From the NCBI RefSeq assembly GCF_023343835.1, contig NC_064440.1, forward strand, positions 28,093,537 to 28,157,536: a DNA stretch of 64,000 bases. The letters are read 5' to 3'. The stretch is from Lagopus muta. Its lineage: Eukaryota; Chordata; Aves; Galliformes; Phasianidae. The position numbers were made by a program, and so were the translations under genes. Within the stretch, counting starts at the first letter, position 1. Each line of letters starts with the position of its first letter. The notes below the pieces were generated by a model that ran no database searches, was not told the DNA's origin, and saw only the letters and a program-made list of their open reading frames with translations. This document shows positions 20,966 through 34,140 of this stretch, one piece after another.

Positions 20966-22837
20966 CAACAACAGATTTCATTTAGGAAAACCAAATTTAA
21001 GGACGAAGTCTTCATTTTATTTCTTAAGTAGTGTTCCTCAGTTTTAGAATTTGCAAGATAGTGCTTAACAAATGACAGATTATATGTTGCCTTTGGCTGG
21101 CTTTTATACTATGTAATGTGTTGACAACAGCAAATTTGCACTGCTTCTGGAGGGAAGTTAATCCCAGCTGCTGAGTCTTACAGCAATGTTAGGATGCTTT
21201 TAATAGCCTTATCTCTCCTTGAAACAGCCTAAGTCATGAGAAATATTTTAGCCAAATGCTGTAAGTTGTGTGTTCTGGATAGTGCTGTAAGTGGTTTGTG
21301 CTCGGTTATGCCACTGGAGTCTGCAGAAGTTCTGGAGGATAAATAAATGAGGGTAAATATTTGGCCTGCTGGCTTCATGTTTTCAGCAAAGATGAACATG
21401 CATTTAACTTCAATCTAAGTATTGATCTCCTTTCTGTTTTGATCATTATCTAGTTCTTGACTCAATCTCAATAGATATCCAAACAAATATTAAAACAATT
21501 ATTAAAACAATGAATTACTAAAACAAACAATATTAACTGACATTGGTAGGAATCGTGTGTGGGGAGAAAATAGGCTTCTAAGAACTTTCTATCGATGGCT
21601 AACTGAGTTCTAAAACCAGCAATTCTCTTGTTGATAGTAGCATGTCTACTCTTGGAGTGATATTTAAACCATTCTAGAATTTTTCATATTCTCCTTACAA
21701 GTTATTCTACATTCAACCTTTTTGTGTTCAAGTCTAATATAGACTTCCTGGGAACAGGGAAGAGTGGGTTGTCGGTAGCTACTTTCATTCTCCTCTTTGA
21801 GATCTCAAATTCATGAGTTGCCAGCAGAGCAGTGAGTTTCCCTTATTTATCTTGGGATATGTTTACTGAATGTAGGAAAGAAGCCTACACCATGCCGGAG
21901 CTGGGCTCACAGACTTTGTGAGCTTGTGCTGGACTGTCTGCACTTTCTGTGGCTCAATCTTCATTTCCAAGAGACCTTCTGGAAGATAGATCTGCCTGAC
22001 TGTCTCTGGCCAGCATTTATCTTGGCTTTTTACTGTTAGAGGTGGATTTTTTTCTTATGTTCAGCAGAAGTTGTGGGGAAGAATGAATGACCTCAAATAC
22101 AGGCTACTAATAAAGCCACACTTATCTTCATTACTGTAATGGGTATTAAATAGGGTTTTAAAAAAGTCATAATAATAATATTGGTGACTGAATACTAAAG
22201 ATGAGTTGTATCTGTAAGAATTCTTTCTCATTGAAAATTGTGTTGTTTTCTGGATTTACATTTAGAGAAAAAGTAATGCAGTTTTCCTTTCATACCTCTT
22301 CAGCCTGTCTACAGAGGAGGAAAGAAACTTTCAAGTTTAATCTTTCTTAGAAGCAGAATGTTAAAATGTAATTATGGAGCTTAAGTTGAGAGAGAAATAC
22401 TGAATGAATCTTGAAAGCAAACTACTCTGGAAACTTCAACTAAATTTATGTATCAAAATATGAAGCAGTGTCTTAATGATTTATTTTACTAGGCTAAATC
22501 CATTGGCTACATTATTTGTTTTCAAATAATTGTCGCTTAATGAACTCCAAAGCAATTAACCTGTAACTTCAGTCACTAATTCACTAAATCCTTTCTGATC
22601 TCCCTATACATTAAGCCCTTATTGCTAGCTTGAGGAGATCAGCTATCTATTAGAATGTTTAATGTTTCCTGGTAAGATGTTAAAATCAGCTTCAGAAATT
22701 CATTGTTTCAGGATAAATTAATCTGAGTTTCTGAAAATACCTAAGAGAAGTCCCTTGCCAAGTGATGGTTATCAATGTAAGGAAGGAATACAAATCTGTC
22801 TCTTGTACTTAGTAGTTTTCATAAGTTAACAAAAAGG

Positions 22838-22985
22838 CTTGAGTTTGGTAGGGACCTTTTGAAGTGATACGATCAGGGCAGGGACAGCCAGACTAGGTTG
22901 CTCAGATGAAACTTGACTATCTTCAAGGATGGACAATATACAAAGTCTTTATCAACCTATTTTGCCATGTTCACAGCCAACAGTA
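22838..22985 (-). mobile_element. Old CR1 3' end fragment
   Basis: The plus strand carries GAGTTTGGTAGGGACCTTTTG, shortened to its core TTTGGTAGGGACC, then GGGCAGGGACAGCCAGACTA, AGGTTGCTCAG and ATCTTCAAGGATGGA. These are successive landmarks of the CR1 3' region in reverse orientation (TTGGAAGGGACC, GGGCAGGGTCA, AGGTTGCCCAG, TCCAAGGATGGA). Similarity fades near 22985. The terminal octamer repeats are not recognisable. It is much older than the copy at 43446. Confidence 0.75.
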
Positions 22986-24503
22986 TTTAAAAAAAATAAA
23001 ATAAATGGGTCACTTCTAGTGTGTCAGTGTACTCCTGCTGCTATTTATGCAGGTTGAGATTTCATTTGGGCCTTTTCTCTGTGCTTTGAATTCTAGCTTT
23101 CTCAACCTTGCCCGAATATTAGATGCGGGTAGTATGCTTCCTAGCTGCCCATCAGCTATTACCTACTATTTAATATCGTGTTTAAAAGAAACCAGACTTG
23201 GCATTTTATTAAAGAGAAGTTGAAAGGAGGGAATTTTTTTGTGTGGCTTTGCCTTATCTTTCAAATGGTATTTGGGACTTCATACAAGCAGCGGTGATGC
23301 CTGCTTACTATAGAACACACACAAACCTGGATTTCAAATGACATTCTAGATAAAAATAATAAAAAACCTTCTGATGTGATAAAGGTGCCTATTCTTTAAA
23401 TACAGATATCCTTTCTGAAAGCTGGATGATAAAAGTTTTAAGATAAGATTCTGTCACTTCTGTTTGCCTAACTAACCAGTCAGACTTCAGTGCTACTGTT
23501 CCTAAACACAGGGCAACACAGTGAGGGCATTTCTGATACAATGTGGATGACTGTAATGGTTCTGAAGCAAGTCTCTGCATCACCCCCAGTACTGTGCACA
23601 AGTTCACAGTACAAAGTGCTCTGAGCATGACCTGGCTTGCTTTCAGCTGAAACAGAACTGGAAAACGAGGTGGGCAGCATTTAGTAATGCTCCAGCTCTA
23701 ACAGGGTATACAGTTCACAGGTGTAGATGAGAAATAACAAATTTCAGTTGCTTTTTTAAGTAACACAAATAATGTAACCTGAGACGCATTTCAAGTGATG
23801 TCAAGTGTAACACCAAGTGTGTTGCTCCTCAGATGCTCTCTGGTTCATGCCATGACCAGCCAGAGGCTGAGCCAGGGAGCTTCTTCCTGAGTTTGAGGCT
23901 GGTCCCCCACTACTTTTGCATGGCTAGCTCATGTGAGGTCTAAGAGTGGAAGCAAGTACTCATTATTTTGCTCTAAATACAGGAGGAATTACAGCTTTGC
24001 AAAATCCAGGGAATTATAACTGCTAGTAATTTATTTCTTTTAAGTAGTGTTTTAATCTTAGATCTACTGCGCTGTATTTTATTTGGACTTTGGTATCTCT
24101 ACAGGAATTCCACGACCTTGAGTAAATGCTTGTATTAAATGTGTTACTCTTCCTTTAGGTAGATCAATTCAAAACTGAAGTATTTAAATTGTCTTCAGAC
24201 AGCAATTAGTCATAGACTGTCAACAAGTAAAAACAAGATAGTAATTATTAACTCACAGGGTATGTTGCAGTTCATAATCAGATATAGATGTACTTGATTT
24301 TATAATTTCATAGAAATGTTCAAGTAAATTACAGCCTTGTAGTAATTTGATGGCAGTTGTATCTTTAAAATCATCTTCATTGCTAGTTAATATTGGCATA
24401 ATATTTTCTTGTGAAATTGGTTCTTTCTAATCAAATGTAGTACATGGTAAGGGGAAGACGTTTGCTACTAAATTAGTAATACACAGTGGAAGTTGGTGAA
24501 GGT

Positions 24504-24504
<1 letters not shown>

Positions 24505-24535
<31 letters not shown>
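24505..24535. repeat. Poly(T) tract, about 31 bp
   Basis: Uninterrupted T homopolymer on plus. No retrocopy is visible beside it. Confidence 0.9.
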
Positions 24536-24539
<4 letters not shown>

Positions 24540-26659
24540 AGGTGAAAAACACTCTCTGGACCCATTTTTAATCCCAAGCATTTGTGAGCTACATACTAGT
24601 CATCTTTTGACATTTATTTCTGATGCTGAATAAATACACTGTTATAATCGGCTTTTTTATCTTCGCTATTGGTGTCACAGGTACTGAATGTTCTATGCTA
24701 TGCATTACAAGCAGATGGTATGAGCACAGCAAGAGGAAGTGGGATGAGAATCCTGTTCAGTGGGCTGGGATGCTATAGAAGACTGGTGACGGGTTTATAT
24801 TTTCTAGGACTGCCCCAAGTCACTTGACAACTTCATTGTTTGCTTAAGTCTCTACTTAGAAGTTCCTGTTTGGTCACTTCTTCCTCTGTTAAATTACTTT
24901 GAGGTACACAGAAAATAAGTATGTTTCTGGTGGCTGCAGGGGGAGGTTATATAAGATGGAGCTAGAAGAGCAAGAGGCTAAAAAGGGTACCAAACGCATT
25001 GCTTCCACTAGCAGTATCTCAGGCGCTGCTGGTTTTGTGGGCTAATTTAGACTAAAAGGAAACACTGCAGCATTTGATAAACTTTCACTTAAGTTGAAAG
25101 TTCTCTTGACCAGTCTGCTATATCAAGTCATGTGCACTACCTATTCTACTCTGAAGAGTTCTCCCATTAAGGTTGATACTGATGGGCTGTTACTGTGCTC
25201 TGACATACCTCATTGTTTTCTGTCTGATGTACCACATAATTCATGCAGCAGGTAAGAGAAGAGTAAGGGCAAGTCCACCAATTTTGAATATGCTGTTCAC
25301 AGACAGCCAGGATGCCTCAGATAATTTATTTTCTGCAATCATCTCAGCTTCTCCAGAGTACTTCCTTCACTGTGTGCTTCTCGGGGCTTAAGTCCTGTGC
25401 TGATGTTTTTAAACTACGGTTTATTATTATTCCTTTCTGTATGTGCTTCTTGTCAATCACTGACTCTGGTACAGGTTTATAATTGCCAAACATTCTTTGA
25501 CTTGGATTCTGCTTCTGTTGTCATTTGATCTCTTTCAACATTATGTCCCTGAATTTTGAGAAGAAAATCTTTTCCATCTGACATTTTGTTCCTATGTTAC
25601 CTTGAGGCAATTAAAAGTTGAAAAATACTCATTAATTAAGGAATGTAATATAAATGTTTTAAATACTTAATATTTCTGCCTGGTGTTCTTTTTTCCTTTA
25701 GCTCAATTCTGGTGGTGTTTGGGGTCTCCTAACTCAACTTACTTCTGAGGTTTGAAATTCTGCAATGCAATTTGCATCTGAAATCCGGTAACGTGGATTT
25801 CAGTCTGGCTTTCCAACAAACCAATTCGTGGCCTCCTTCTTGGACTGATGTGTACAGCACAGATGTATTGGACAGTATATAATCCTTTCACCATTATAAA
25901 ACCAGAGGCAATTAGGTAGGATGAAAGTCGTCAAGTTTCTAGCTGCTGGTCTCAGTTATATTTATTCTACTCCCATTGCTGCCATTCTTAAGCTGATTCT
26001 CAAAATCAAGTGCACTGGTAACTAAGAACGGAAAAGATGGGGGGAGGAAAATAATAATCTGGGAAGAAGCCAGTTGAATTAAATACACTGGCATGATTGT
26101 ATCAGATAATGACTTAGATCTGTATAACCTGTGAGGGCTAAGAGATAATGAATTTGATAAACGTATCTGATAATTAATGTTATCCTATCCAGGAAAAATA
26201 AGTATTCAGCAATTTTCTCAGTCTCTAACACAGTGAAAGACCCATTGTATGGACACCACAAAAAAAATCTAAATAAATATTGTCCCATTCTCTTAAAAAT
26301 GAAAGAGGGTAATATGCTGTGAAATGTGGAAACAACACAGCATTGAGGGAAGGGAAGAAAGAGACAGCAGATGCTGTTTTCCAGACTAAATCTTCTCTGA
26401 TGCACTCCAGGGACTTCATTTAATCAAGCATCATTCTCACACTTCATCACGTATATTATTCAGAAATGATGAAAAATTCTGGCAATAAATTAGTCATTTA
26501 TTTCAAATAAATGGTTTTGAAAATTTATTATTCTTCAAGTTATTTTGAAAAATTTAGTTTTCCCATTATTTCTTCCAGAGGTTCTCAGCTCAGCTTAATC
26601 AGAAGCAGCCAATAGCAGAGTCCCAGAGGTCAGCATCCTGCCTTTTCTGTTTAAAGGGC

Positions 26660-26670
26660 TTTTTTTTTTT

Positions 26671-26701
<31 letters not shown>
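26660..26701. repeat. Poly(T)-poly(G) junction tract
   Basis: About 21 T residues switch directly into about 21 G residues with no intervening base. The G run can form intramolecular or stacked quadruplexes. Such tracts are hard to sequence, so the exact lengths are uncertain. Confidence 0.9.
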
Positions 26702-26703
<2 letters not shown>

Positions 26704-29700
26704 ACATAGCTTCTTCTGTTATTTCTTTTTCTGTCTGAATATCAGATTAAATAGTTTTCAAGTGCTATGACCTAAGGGAGTTTCTGTAACAATTTAAAAA
26801 CAATCAAACACTTTCTGTGTTTTAAAGTGACTTAGTATAAGAAGGCCTCTCCAACAAAGTCATTTCCTTCTATTTCTTCATCTTGTTGGCTACTGGTTTT
26901 CCCTCCCCTTTGCCATCATCCGCTGCTTTTTACCTTTTGTGCTTAAAATTGTCTATTTTATAATAATGGTTCAGCATAGCTAGATGCTGTCTGGGTAAGT
27001 ACATTCAATGATGTCTTGAGGAGCATTTGTACATAATGACGCTCTTAGGGCAAGATATATCATTTGCACTAACTCAGGGTGGGATCTTAACTTGCATGAT
27101 AAGGAGGCATCCATGAGTTTCTACTCAGCTGTAGTAAAGTGTGAGGCTAAGGCTTTCACAGCAAGTTAACATATTTGTAAATAGTGGCTCTTGCTTATTT
27201 TGGATGGAAGGATTTTAATTAGCTTAATATAACTTACACATCTTCTGTTCTTGGTGATAAATTGGACAGTCTTGTGGTGAACTACATTTATCTTGTACTG
27301 CTGACAGTACGCACTGTAGTCTGCACACAGATCTACCCCTAAGCACATGGGGCCTTTGCCAAGTGTTATGTAGTGAAGAAGGGAAGGAAGCACTATATAT
27401 AACAAATCAAGTTATCTTAAGATGTTAGAAGTGGGAGGGTTAGAGAGGCTGCTATAGAAAGATTAAATCTTGTGTGCAGGTATATATTTTGTGTACACAT
27501 CTTTTTCACTTAGGTGTCAGAAATTTTATTTGACAAAAAGTTTCTAGTGTTTACCAGAAGTAGGGATCACTGTCACTAATGTTCTCCTATCTTTTAGTTG
27601 AAATTTTCTTCATATTATAAGGAAAAAATAATTACTTCACTTTAGAGAGGGAAAAATGAAATGCAATTTTTATGTATTTTGTTTTAACAGAAGAAATGTG
27701 CCTCCACAGAAACTAAAACAGGAAAAATCATAGATAATTTTCAATTAAGTCTTTACTTCTTAATGGATGTTAAATTACTGGATTCAAACTTAAGTCAAGC
27801 AACAGTCCTTAACTCCTTGACCTTTATTCTAGACTTCATGGGTGCTTTGCAGTCCATCTTCACTGTCACCCAAACATTCAGCTGTACTTGGGCTCCTAGC
27901 AATTTGTTTGTAAGATGCTGTGTATCTCATTAGCCTTGGTTGCCATCTTGCAGAAAGGCTGAAGTGGTGGGATGGCAGAACTTGGTGGTAGTTTTTGAGT
28001 CTATTCCCCATTAACAGTGACACGGTATAAGACATATGGAAAATGCTTGTGAAGCTGCAGTACTGGTTGCTTTCAGAATGCTCAGCTGTTGTATGAACTC
28101 ATATCTATCTATTCCTGTAGAGTGCTGAAAGAGGACAGTGTTAGCGACTATTGAAACAGTTTCAGCTTCTATTTTATACGAGTATCTCTCAATTTTGATA
28201 TGTTTTCTCATCATTTCATTCTGTCTGTCATCTGCTTTCAGAAGGTAAGAAAATCGCAGTTTGTTAAACATAACTAAATGCAGTGGTTTTCCTCAATACT
28301 GCATGAGCAGGAACTTAAGTACAGAATGATTAACTTCACATGCTGTAGTGTGACTGTTCACCATCAAGTGTGTTCAGTTCTTAGGAAATTGAAGTGGGTC
28401 TTATCAGTTTGAATGTTCATGGTTTCAGAACAGAAGTCTCTGGAGGGCCTTCACTGTAAGAATTCAGTTGGGATTGCACTGGAAGACTGTGGGTAGACTC
28501 GGTATTACTAGCAGTTATCTGTGTGCTGTGAGTCACTGCAGTGATCTTAATGAACGAGAGGTTTGTGTACGTGATGCAGTGTTTCATTGAACTAAATTAT
28601 CACATTAAAAGGTAACAGTTCAACTCCTTGTTTAAATCGGTTTTGTGATACAATACAAGTTCATTGGCAACTGGAGACCTAGGCTTAGAAAATACCAGCA
28701 CCGATGTGTACAGTATGTGATGGGTACTTCATGTCTTTCTGTAGCATATTTCTCCAGCAAGCATCTAGTATCTAATAAACAATATAGGGGAACCTGAGAG
28801 CTTTCCATCTTCTGGAGTTTTCATGCCTGCAATCCAAAGAGGTGAAAGGTAGCTTTTAAAAAATACTTTAGTGTTTCTCGGCCAAGAGTTACTTAATGCT
28901 CTTTGCAGACTTTGGAGATTCAAATCCTCATTTTCAAGCAGTAAGCCAATCACCAAGCCTCTTAAAAGGAGGCAGAGGAAGTATTCTCCAATACTGCTGT
29001 GAAACAGTCCCAGCTAGAAAGGACTCTCATGAAGAGGTTAAAAAAAAATCTTGGGAGGGAGCACTTTGACATGACCTACTGAATAAAGGCAGCATCAGAG
29101 TAGAAGGCGTAGGTGTGCTCCAAACACTGCATGTTTATGTGCCCTTAAATAACTGCTGAGTGAAAAATTGATATATAACCTTCGGGTTGAGTCTAGCCCA
29201 AGATTCTCAAATCTGATTTTTCACCTGTACAGAAGTTAGCATTTAACGTCCAAACAGTACTGTCAAAAAACAGTGAAATATTTTAGATTCCAGCAGGTTA
29301 AAGCTCATTGCACCTTTGAATATTCTGAATTTACCTCAGTTTGGAAGATATTTGCGCTTTCTCAAAACAATTTACTTGGTCATATAAAGGAGAAAAAGTT
29401 GCATTGCAAGATGGTATATTCTGTGCCTGACCATACAGACAAAATTGTGATTATAAGACCTGCACAACTTGGAGGCTTTGTTTATTGGTGATGCGATGTT
29501 AGGCTTCCCTGAAGGCTTGTCATGTTCAACAGAAATATGACAAGACAAAAATGCATCACAACATAAAAGAAAAAAGGAAGTGAATGTAAAAAGAGAGGCA
29601 AGGATAGATTTGGGTGTAAATATGAACTAAGCAGTCACTTCAAAAAGCTGTATCTTTGGCCGTATCTACTAGAGCTAAACAGAACCTTTTTACACTAACA

Positions 29701-30686
29701 ACTTAGCAGACTGGTCACAACATTTCCGTTTATTAGGCTTTGTGCTTCTGATTTCTAATAGGATTTAGGTCCGCATAATGTTCTATAGGCTAAGCTGTGA
29801 CATGGTGGTTTAATTCAAACGTGATTCATCACGTTGTTCTCTGATAAAATGACACGTCTGTTCTGTGAATATTTATAATATGGTTATAAATCACTTGTTT
29901 AGCTCTTCCTCATTTCATGACCACTTGATAGCTGTACCATGGAAGATACAGGCACACTTATTGAGACAAATATAATAGAGAAGGCTTTCTTCTTTTTCTC
30001 TGGCATGTCTTCAACTCATTGCATCTTTCAAAGAGAGGAACAATTTGTAAGTGATGTTGCAGTGGTTTACTGCATCTGTCAATGAGATGCTGTTTCCTTA
30101 CTAACAGTCATTTTCTGGAATTACGATATGGCATCATCGTTGGAAGATGTTACCACATCTCCAAAGGAAGAACTGATGCAGCAGATTATAAATTGGACTC
30201 AAGGCATGTTCATTTCTGTTATGGTGCCCTTCTTCTGATTTCAAATGACTGTACTTTCTTTAGTTTCTTTATCTTCTGCTAATATGTTGAGCCTACTTGA
30301 TATCTTTATAGCCCTAACTTTAAATTCCCTGTTAAAATCAGTGCAGTGTTTGCATTGATGGCTTAAGTCGATAAATTTGAGTTCTTAATTATAGGTTGTA
30401 TAAGGTAGCAGTCCACTTTAATGGTTCACTCGCAACATGTTCTAAGTTGTTTAAGTATTTAAAGAACTTGAAGTTAGAGATGATGCTATTTCTGCTGAAC
30501 ATTATCGTCAGGATATTATTTATTCAGTATTTTTGCCATAGATCAGTCAAGGCTGAAAGTCAACAGTTTGTTCACTAGGTAGAAGAGAATATATGAGAGA
30601 GAACTGCAATACATGACTCCAGAGTAGAAAAACCTGAAGTCTGGGTTCTATTCTTTCTGCTTTTCCCCTCAGGTTTAATTCTGAGA

Positions 30687-30709
30687 TTTTTTTTTTTTTT
30701 TTTTTTTTT
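30687..30709. repeat. Poly(T) tract, about 23 bp
   Basis: Uninterrupted T homopolymer followed by AAAC. Confidence 0.9.
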
Positions 30710-30942
30710 AAACTAGATCCAAAGGGAACTTAACTTCTTTTCCTGTGAATATTTTGACTTTGAGGGGAAAAAAAAAACCCACAACAACGAAGCGTGTTCT
30801 CTGAGCAGACCCAACGCTCCTCTTGCTTGTCACTGCCCACTCAAACGTAACATCACTTACTACATTTAAAATATTGTGCAAAAGATCTGTGGGTATCCAA
30901 AAGCGTTTTTCTGCTGTTCTTGATGATGCGTTATTCTGAATA

Positions 30943-31110
30943 TAATCACTAAATCTAAGCATTATTGGCACTGCATGCACCTAATGCTCTTTCTCTGAAC
31001 AGATGGCTTATGAAAATGTGGGATGACTTACTAGTCCTGAAATGATTCATACCTCAGCTAGCTAAACACATGGCTACCTTTCATCACTTGTGCTGAATCT
31101 AGGAGCTGGA
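30943..31110 (+). repeat. Diverged direct repeat, copy A
   Basis: This segment resembles 32090-32262. The best block starts AAAATGTGGG at 31013 and runs through GTCCTGAAATG; 28 of its first 32 positions match copy B. Similarity continues through TTATTGGCA (30962) upstream and CATGGCT downstream. It does not match CR1, and I do not recognise the family. Confidence 0.6.
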
Positions 31111-32089
31111 TTAATAGCTCAGTTTTTTTAAAGTATTTGCAGTTCTTTAAACAGCATATGCTACCAGCATATTTTCTAGTAAGGTACGAAAACCACAAAT
31201 GTAAACTGTTTTATGTGCTTTCAGAGGATTTTCTTTTTTATTTTTTTTTGTTAAGTTATTACCTCAAACTTTTCTATGGTTTCACTCGCATTATTTTCAG
31301 ATCAATATCATTCATATGATAAAGAATGACATCCTACTCTAAGTCTACAAAAATGTGAATCTGTTTGTGCCTAGCACTCCTATGCTCATCTTATTTTCTT
31401 GTTTAGGTGGATACCTTTCTACTGTCTTGCTAATTTTTCTTGCGTTCTCATTCATTTTTCCACCTCATCTCACTTTCTTTCACTTGCATGCTCTCCTTGT
31501 CTCTCTTTCCATCTGTTCTCAAATAAGCAAGCAATCTGCTTCTTCGTTGTTTCCTTTGTTTGCCATACCTCATGTAGCACTGTCATCTGCACCTATTTAT
31601 TTCTCTTCTGTAGATTTTAGCTTTTGTCTGTCTTGTACTGTCTCATCATAATAGCTCCTTTATTAGGAAGCGTGTGAGTTCTACAAGTGTTAAAATCTGT
31701 AGCGTATTGACCTGTTATCTCTAGCATTTCTGGCCACAAATGAGTCCATGATATGTTTCATACACAGATAGTCACAGCCCAATTACCTTTCCTAAAAGGT
31801 GAATTCTAAATGGTCTATGCCATTTTTTCTTCAGTGTGCTGGAACGATGGAGAGGATCAGCAAATTATAGGGAAAAATGTTTCTTACATTGTAGCAACAT
31901 TTTCTTTTAATTCATTGACTTTTAAGTTCATACCACTGATCTCGAGTCAGGTACAAAGTAGCAATGCATCCTAGTATCATTTAGAAATATCTGCAACCCA
32001 ACACAGGCACTGTAAGAAGACTGTGTAGGGAAGAAAGAGCATTAAGATAATTGTCCTTGCAAGCTGCAGGAGTTAGGATTCAAATTTTC

Positions 32090-32262
32090 TTAAGTAATCC
32101 ACCATTGCTTAAGAATTTACTTATTGGCAGATGTATCCATTATTGAACACAAACATACTCCAAAATGTGGGGTGACTAAGTGGTCCTGAAATGTTGCCTA
32201 CCTTAGTTAACTCAATTCATGGCTCTGTTTAATCAGTGTCCTGCAAGGGCACTTGAGCAAGG
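32090..32262 (+). repeat. Diverged direct repeat, copy B
   Basis: Partner of 30943-31110 in the same orientation, offset by about 1.15 kb. Shared landmarks are TTATTGGCA (32121), AAAATGTGGG (32162), GGTCCTGAAATG, ACCT-AG-TA and CATGGCT (32219). It could be a local duplication or two copies of an unclassified interspersed repeat. Confidence 0.6.
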
Positions 32263-32397
32263 TGTTTAGTAAGAAATGCAAAAAGTAACATGCGTTTCCT
32301 GAAGGTTTTGTTTAACTCTGTACCCAACCTATTGAACTTTCATCATTAAATGCCTGTGTAAACTGGGTGTTTTCATCTATATGCAGTCATTTTTTCA

Positions 32398-32870
32398 GGG
32401 CAGTGAAGGGGTACGATTGCAACAAATAGGGAGACTGTGTTGTGCTGGGACATTAGCATTCTTCTGTGGCATATTTAGTGATGCAAAGAATACGCTGACG
32501 ATTAAAGAATGTATTAAGGAAAGAAGTGAGGTGCCCACAAGCGTGTATCACTTGGGGAGAAGATAATGCTTTAGGAAATACTTTTATCTAATTTGGAGAG
32601 AGGCTGTATGTCAGGGTTCACGTCTCTGGGGCTGTAGAGATGTCAGGCTGCCTGCTGGGAGTGTTGTCCTGTTCTCAGCCCACTTTTCAGACATGAAGGC
32701 TGCTCTCTGCAAACCCTTGCTGGTTAATGACGTGAGGGTGGCTGTGAAAGCCGGCGTTGCGTTTTCCACTTATAACAGTCTGGCTGGTGGTCTGTACTCA
32801 CCTGCCTCCAGCCCACCAACGAAGCGCAGCCTCTTGTGACGAAGTTGAAAATAAAAATGCTTTGGGAATG
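32398..32870 (+). other. Candidate terminal exon with poly(A) signal
   Basis: A TTTTTTCAG acceptor ends at 32397. A frame continues open to TAA near 32566, including the charged segment FSDAKNTLTIKECIKERSE. It is followed by about 280 bp of DNA with higher GC than its surroundings, an AATAAA at 32850-32855 and a TTTTCTTTCTGTGTG downstream element about 25 bases further on. This order (acceptor, stop, signal, GU-rich element) is that of a 3' terminal exon. The protein is not recognised, and it could equally be a non-coding RNA end or chance. Confidence 0.18.
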
Positions 32871-33848
32871 CTAAAGAGTTTTCTTTCTGTGTGCAAGATA
32901 TACGTGGATGCCTCGTTAATTAGCATTATTTAACGGAGTTGGGCAACTAAAAATAGAAGCCAAGTAAAGCCTATAGAGGTTAATCTTCAATATATCAGTA
33001 GGAATTCAATGAGCTTGCTTGAATTTACTCTGGCTACAAGTCTTGCTCCCTGTTTATGATCTTGTAGCTTACTGCTGAGCCAAAGCAGGTTCCAAGTACT
33101 CAGCAATTAGGAGATGGGAGATCCAGAAATGCTTATTAGCTAGTTTGGATGTAGTTTTGGTTTTGAATTCAACACCAGTTCCTGGTGTTTATTTTCTATT
33201 TCTCCTTGCCATGGTGAATCACGTAAGGTGCCCAAAGTTATTTCACTGTGCCTCTTTGTTGGTGAGAGAGTGTATCAACCGCAGCTTGCTATCCTAGTTG
33301 CAGCTGAGCAACTTGGTTGTAGCTAAGCAGGTTGTGGTTTGCAGTCCTGTGAGTTGTCATTAGAGTTCAGAGTAAATACACTGGGGCAGCACTGGTAATG
33401 TTATAAAATCTTGTGTATTCACCAGTAACAATTATCAATATTTGCTTCCTCATGCTTTTTGGGCTGGGCATGTGAAGAAAACTCACGATTTTTTACTTGC
33501 CACATTTTCTCTGCCAAGGTTCTTTCAATACCTGCTTAAGCATGTAGAAGCCAGGGATTCTATTACTATATCTGATCTTATCTATCTTACGTTGCCCTTA
33601 ACCTTTAAAAACATAAACACAACCTTGATCCATGCTATTTGGATAGGCTAAGTAAATTATCTTATCTTGTTCTCCACCAAAATTCCAGTAATGTAATTTG
33701 ATGAGTATATTGTAAGGTTCTTTATGTAAATTAGCACTCTTACTCAATGTGTTGAAGGCCTATTGTATTATTAGTGAGTAGCAGCCCAAATGTAAGATAA
33801 TAAAAGAAAATTAATTTGAAGAACAATTTTGTACCTGTAGGAATAGAA

Positions 33849-33868
33849 GGGGGGGGGGGGGGGGGGGG
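33849..33868. repeat. Poly(G) tract, 20 bp
   Basis: Twenty G residues on plus, with quadruplex potential; the length may be unreliable. Confidence 0.9.
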
Positions 33869-34078
33869 AAGATAACTGAGTTATATAAGTTTTTAATTGT
33901 CACTCACATGTGCTGAAGATCTGAGTTAGAGTGGGTTCTAACACTGCTCTGGAGAGATCAATTATTTACTCTATTTACACATGTTACTGGTGTGACTGTG
34001 TAATTCATGACATCCAAGCACCAAATTGCAGGACAACGGTAAGATATTAAAAGTTGTCTGACACTGCCAAGTGTAGGA

Positions 34079-34140
34079 GTGTTGGAATTGAATGATTTTA
34101 ACAGTCCCTTTCAACCCAAACCTTGCTATGATTCTATGAT
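34079..34140 (+). mobile_element. CR1 3' tail
   Basis: Sixty bases of CR1 3' terminus on plus: GTTGGAATTGAATGATTTTA, then CCCTTTCAACCCAAACC and the terminal CTATGATTCTATGAT octamer repeats. The copy is severely 5'-truncated, as is usual for CR1, and fairly well preserved. Confidence 0.88.

Larger units (their letters stand above)
22986..34078. other. Non-coding AT-rich DNA
   Basis: No assignable exon in about 11 kb. It holds poly(T) tracts, a T21-G21 junction, a poly(G) tract, a pyrimidine-rich stretch at 31380-31620, a diverged direct-repeat pair and one exon-like stretch at 32398, all listed separately. Many short open frames lack motifs and splice context. Confidence 0.45.

Noticed and set aside
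26079..26419. Overlapping minus-strand frames of 108 and 64 codons
   Set aside because: No recognisable motif, and two frames open over the same bases suggest low stop density rather than coding.
31355..31651. 98-codon hydrophobic frame resembling membrane segments
   Set aside because: The underlying DNA is a pyrimidine-rich stretch that reads as Phe/Leu/Ser in any frame and has few stops for that reason.
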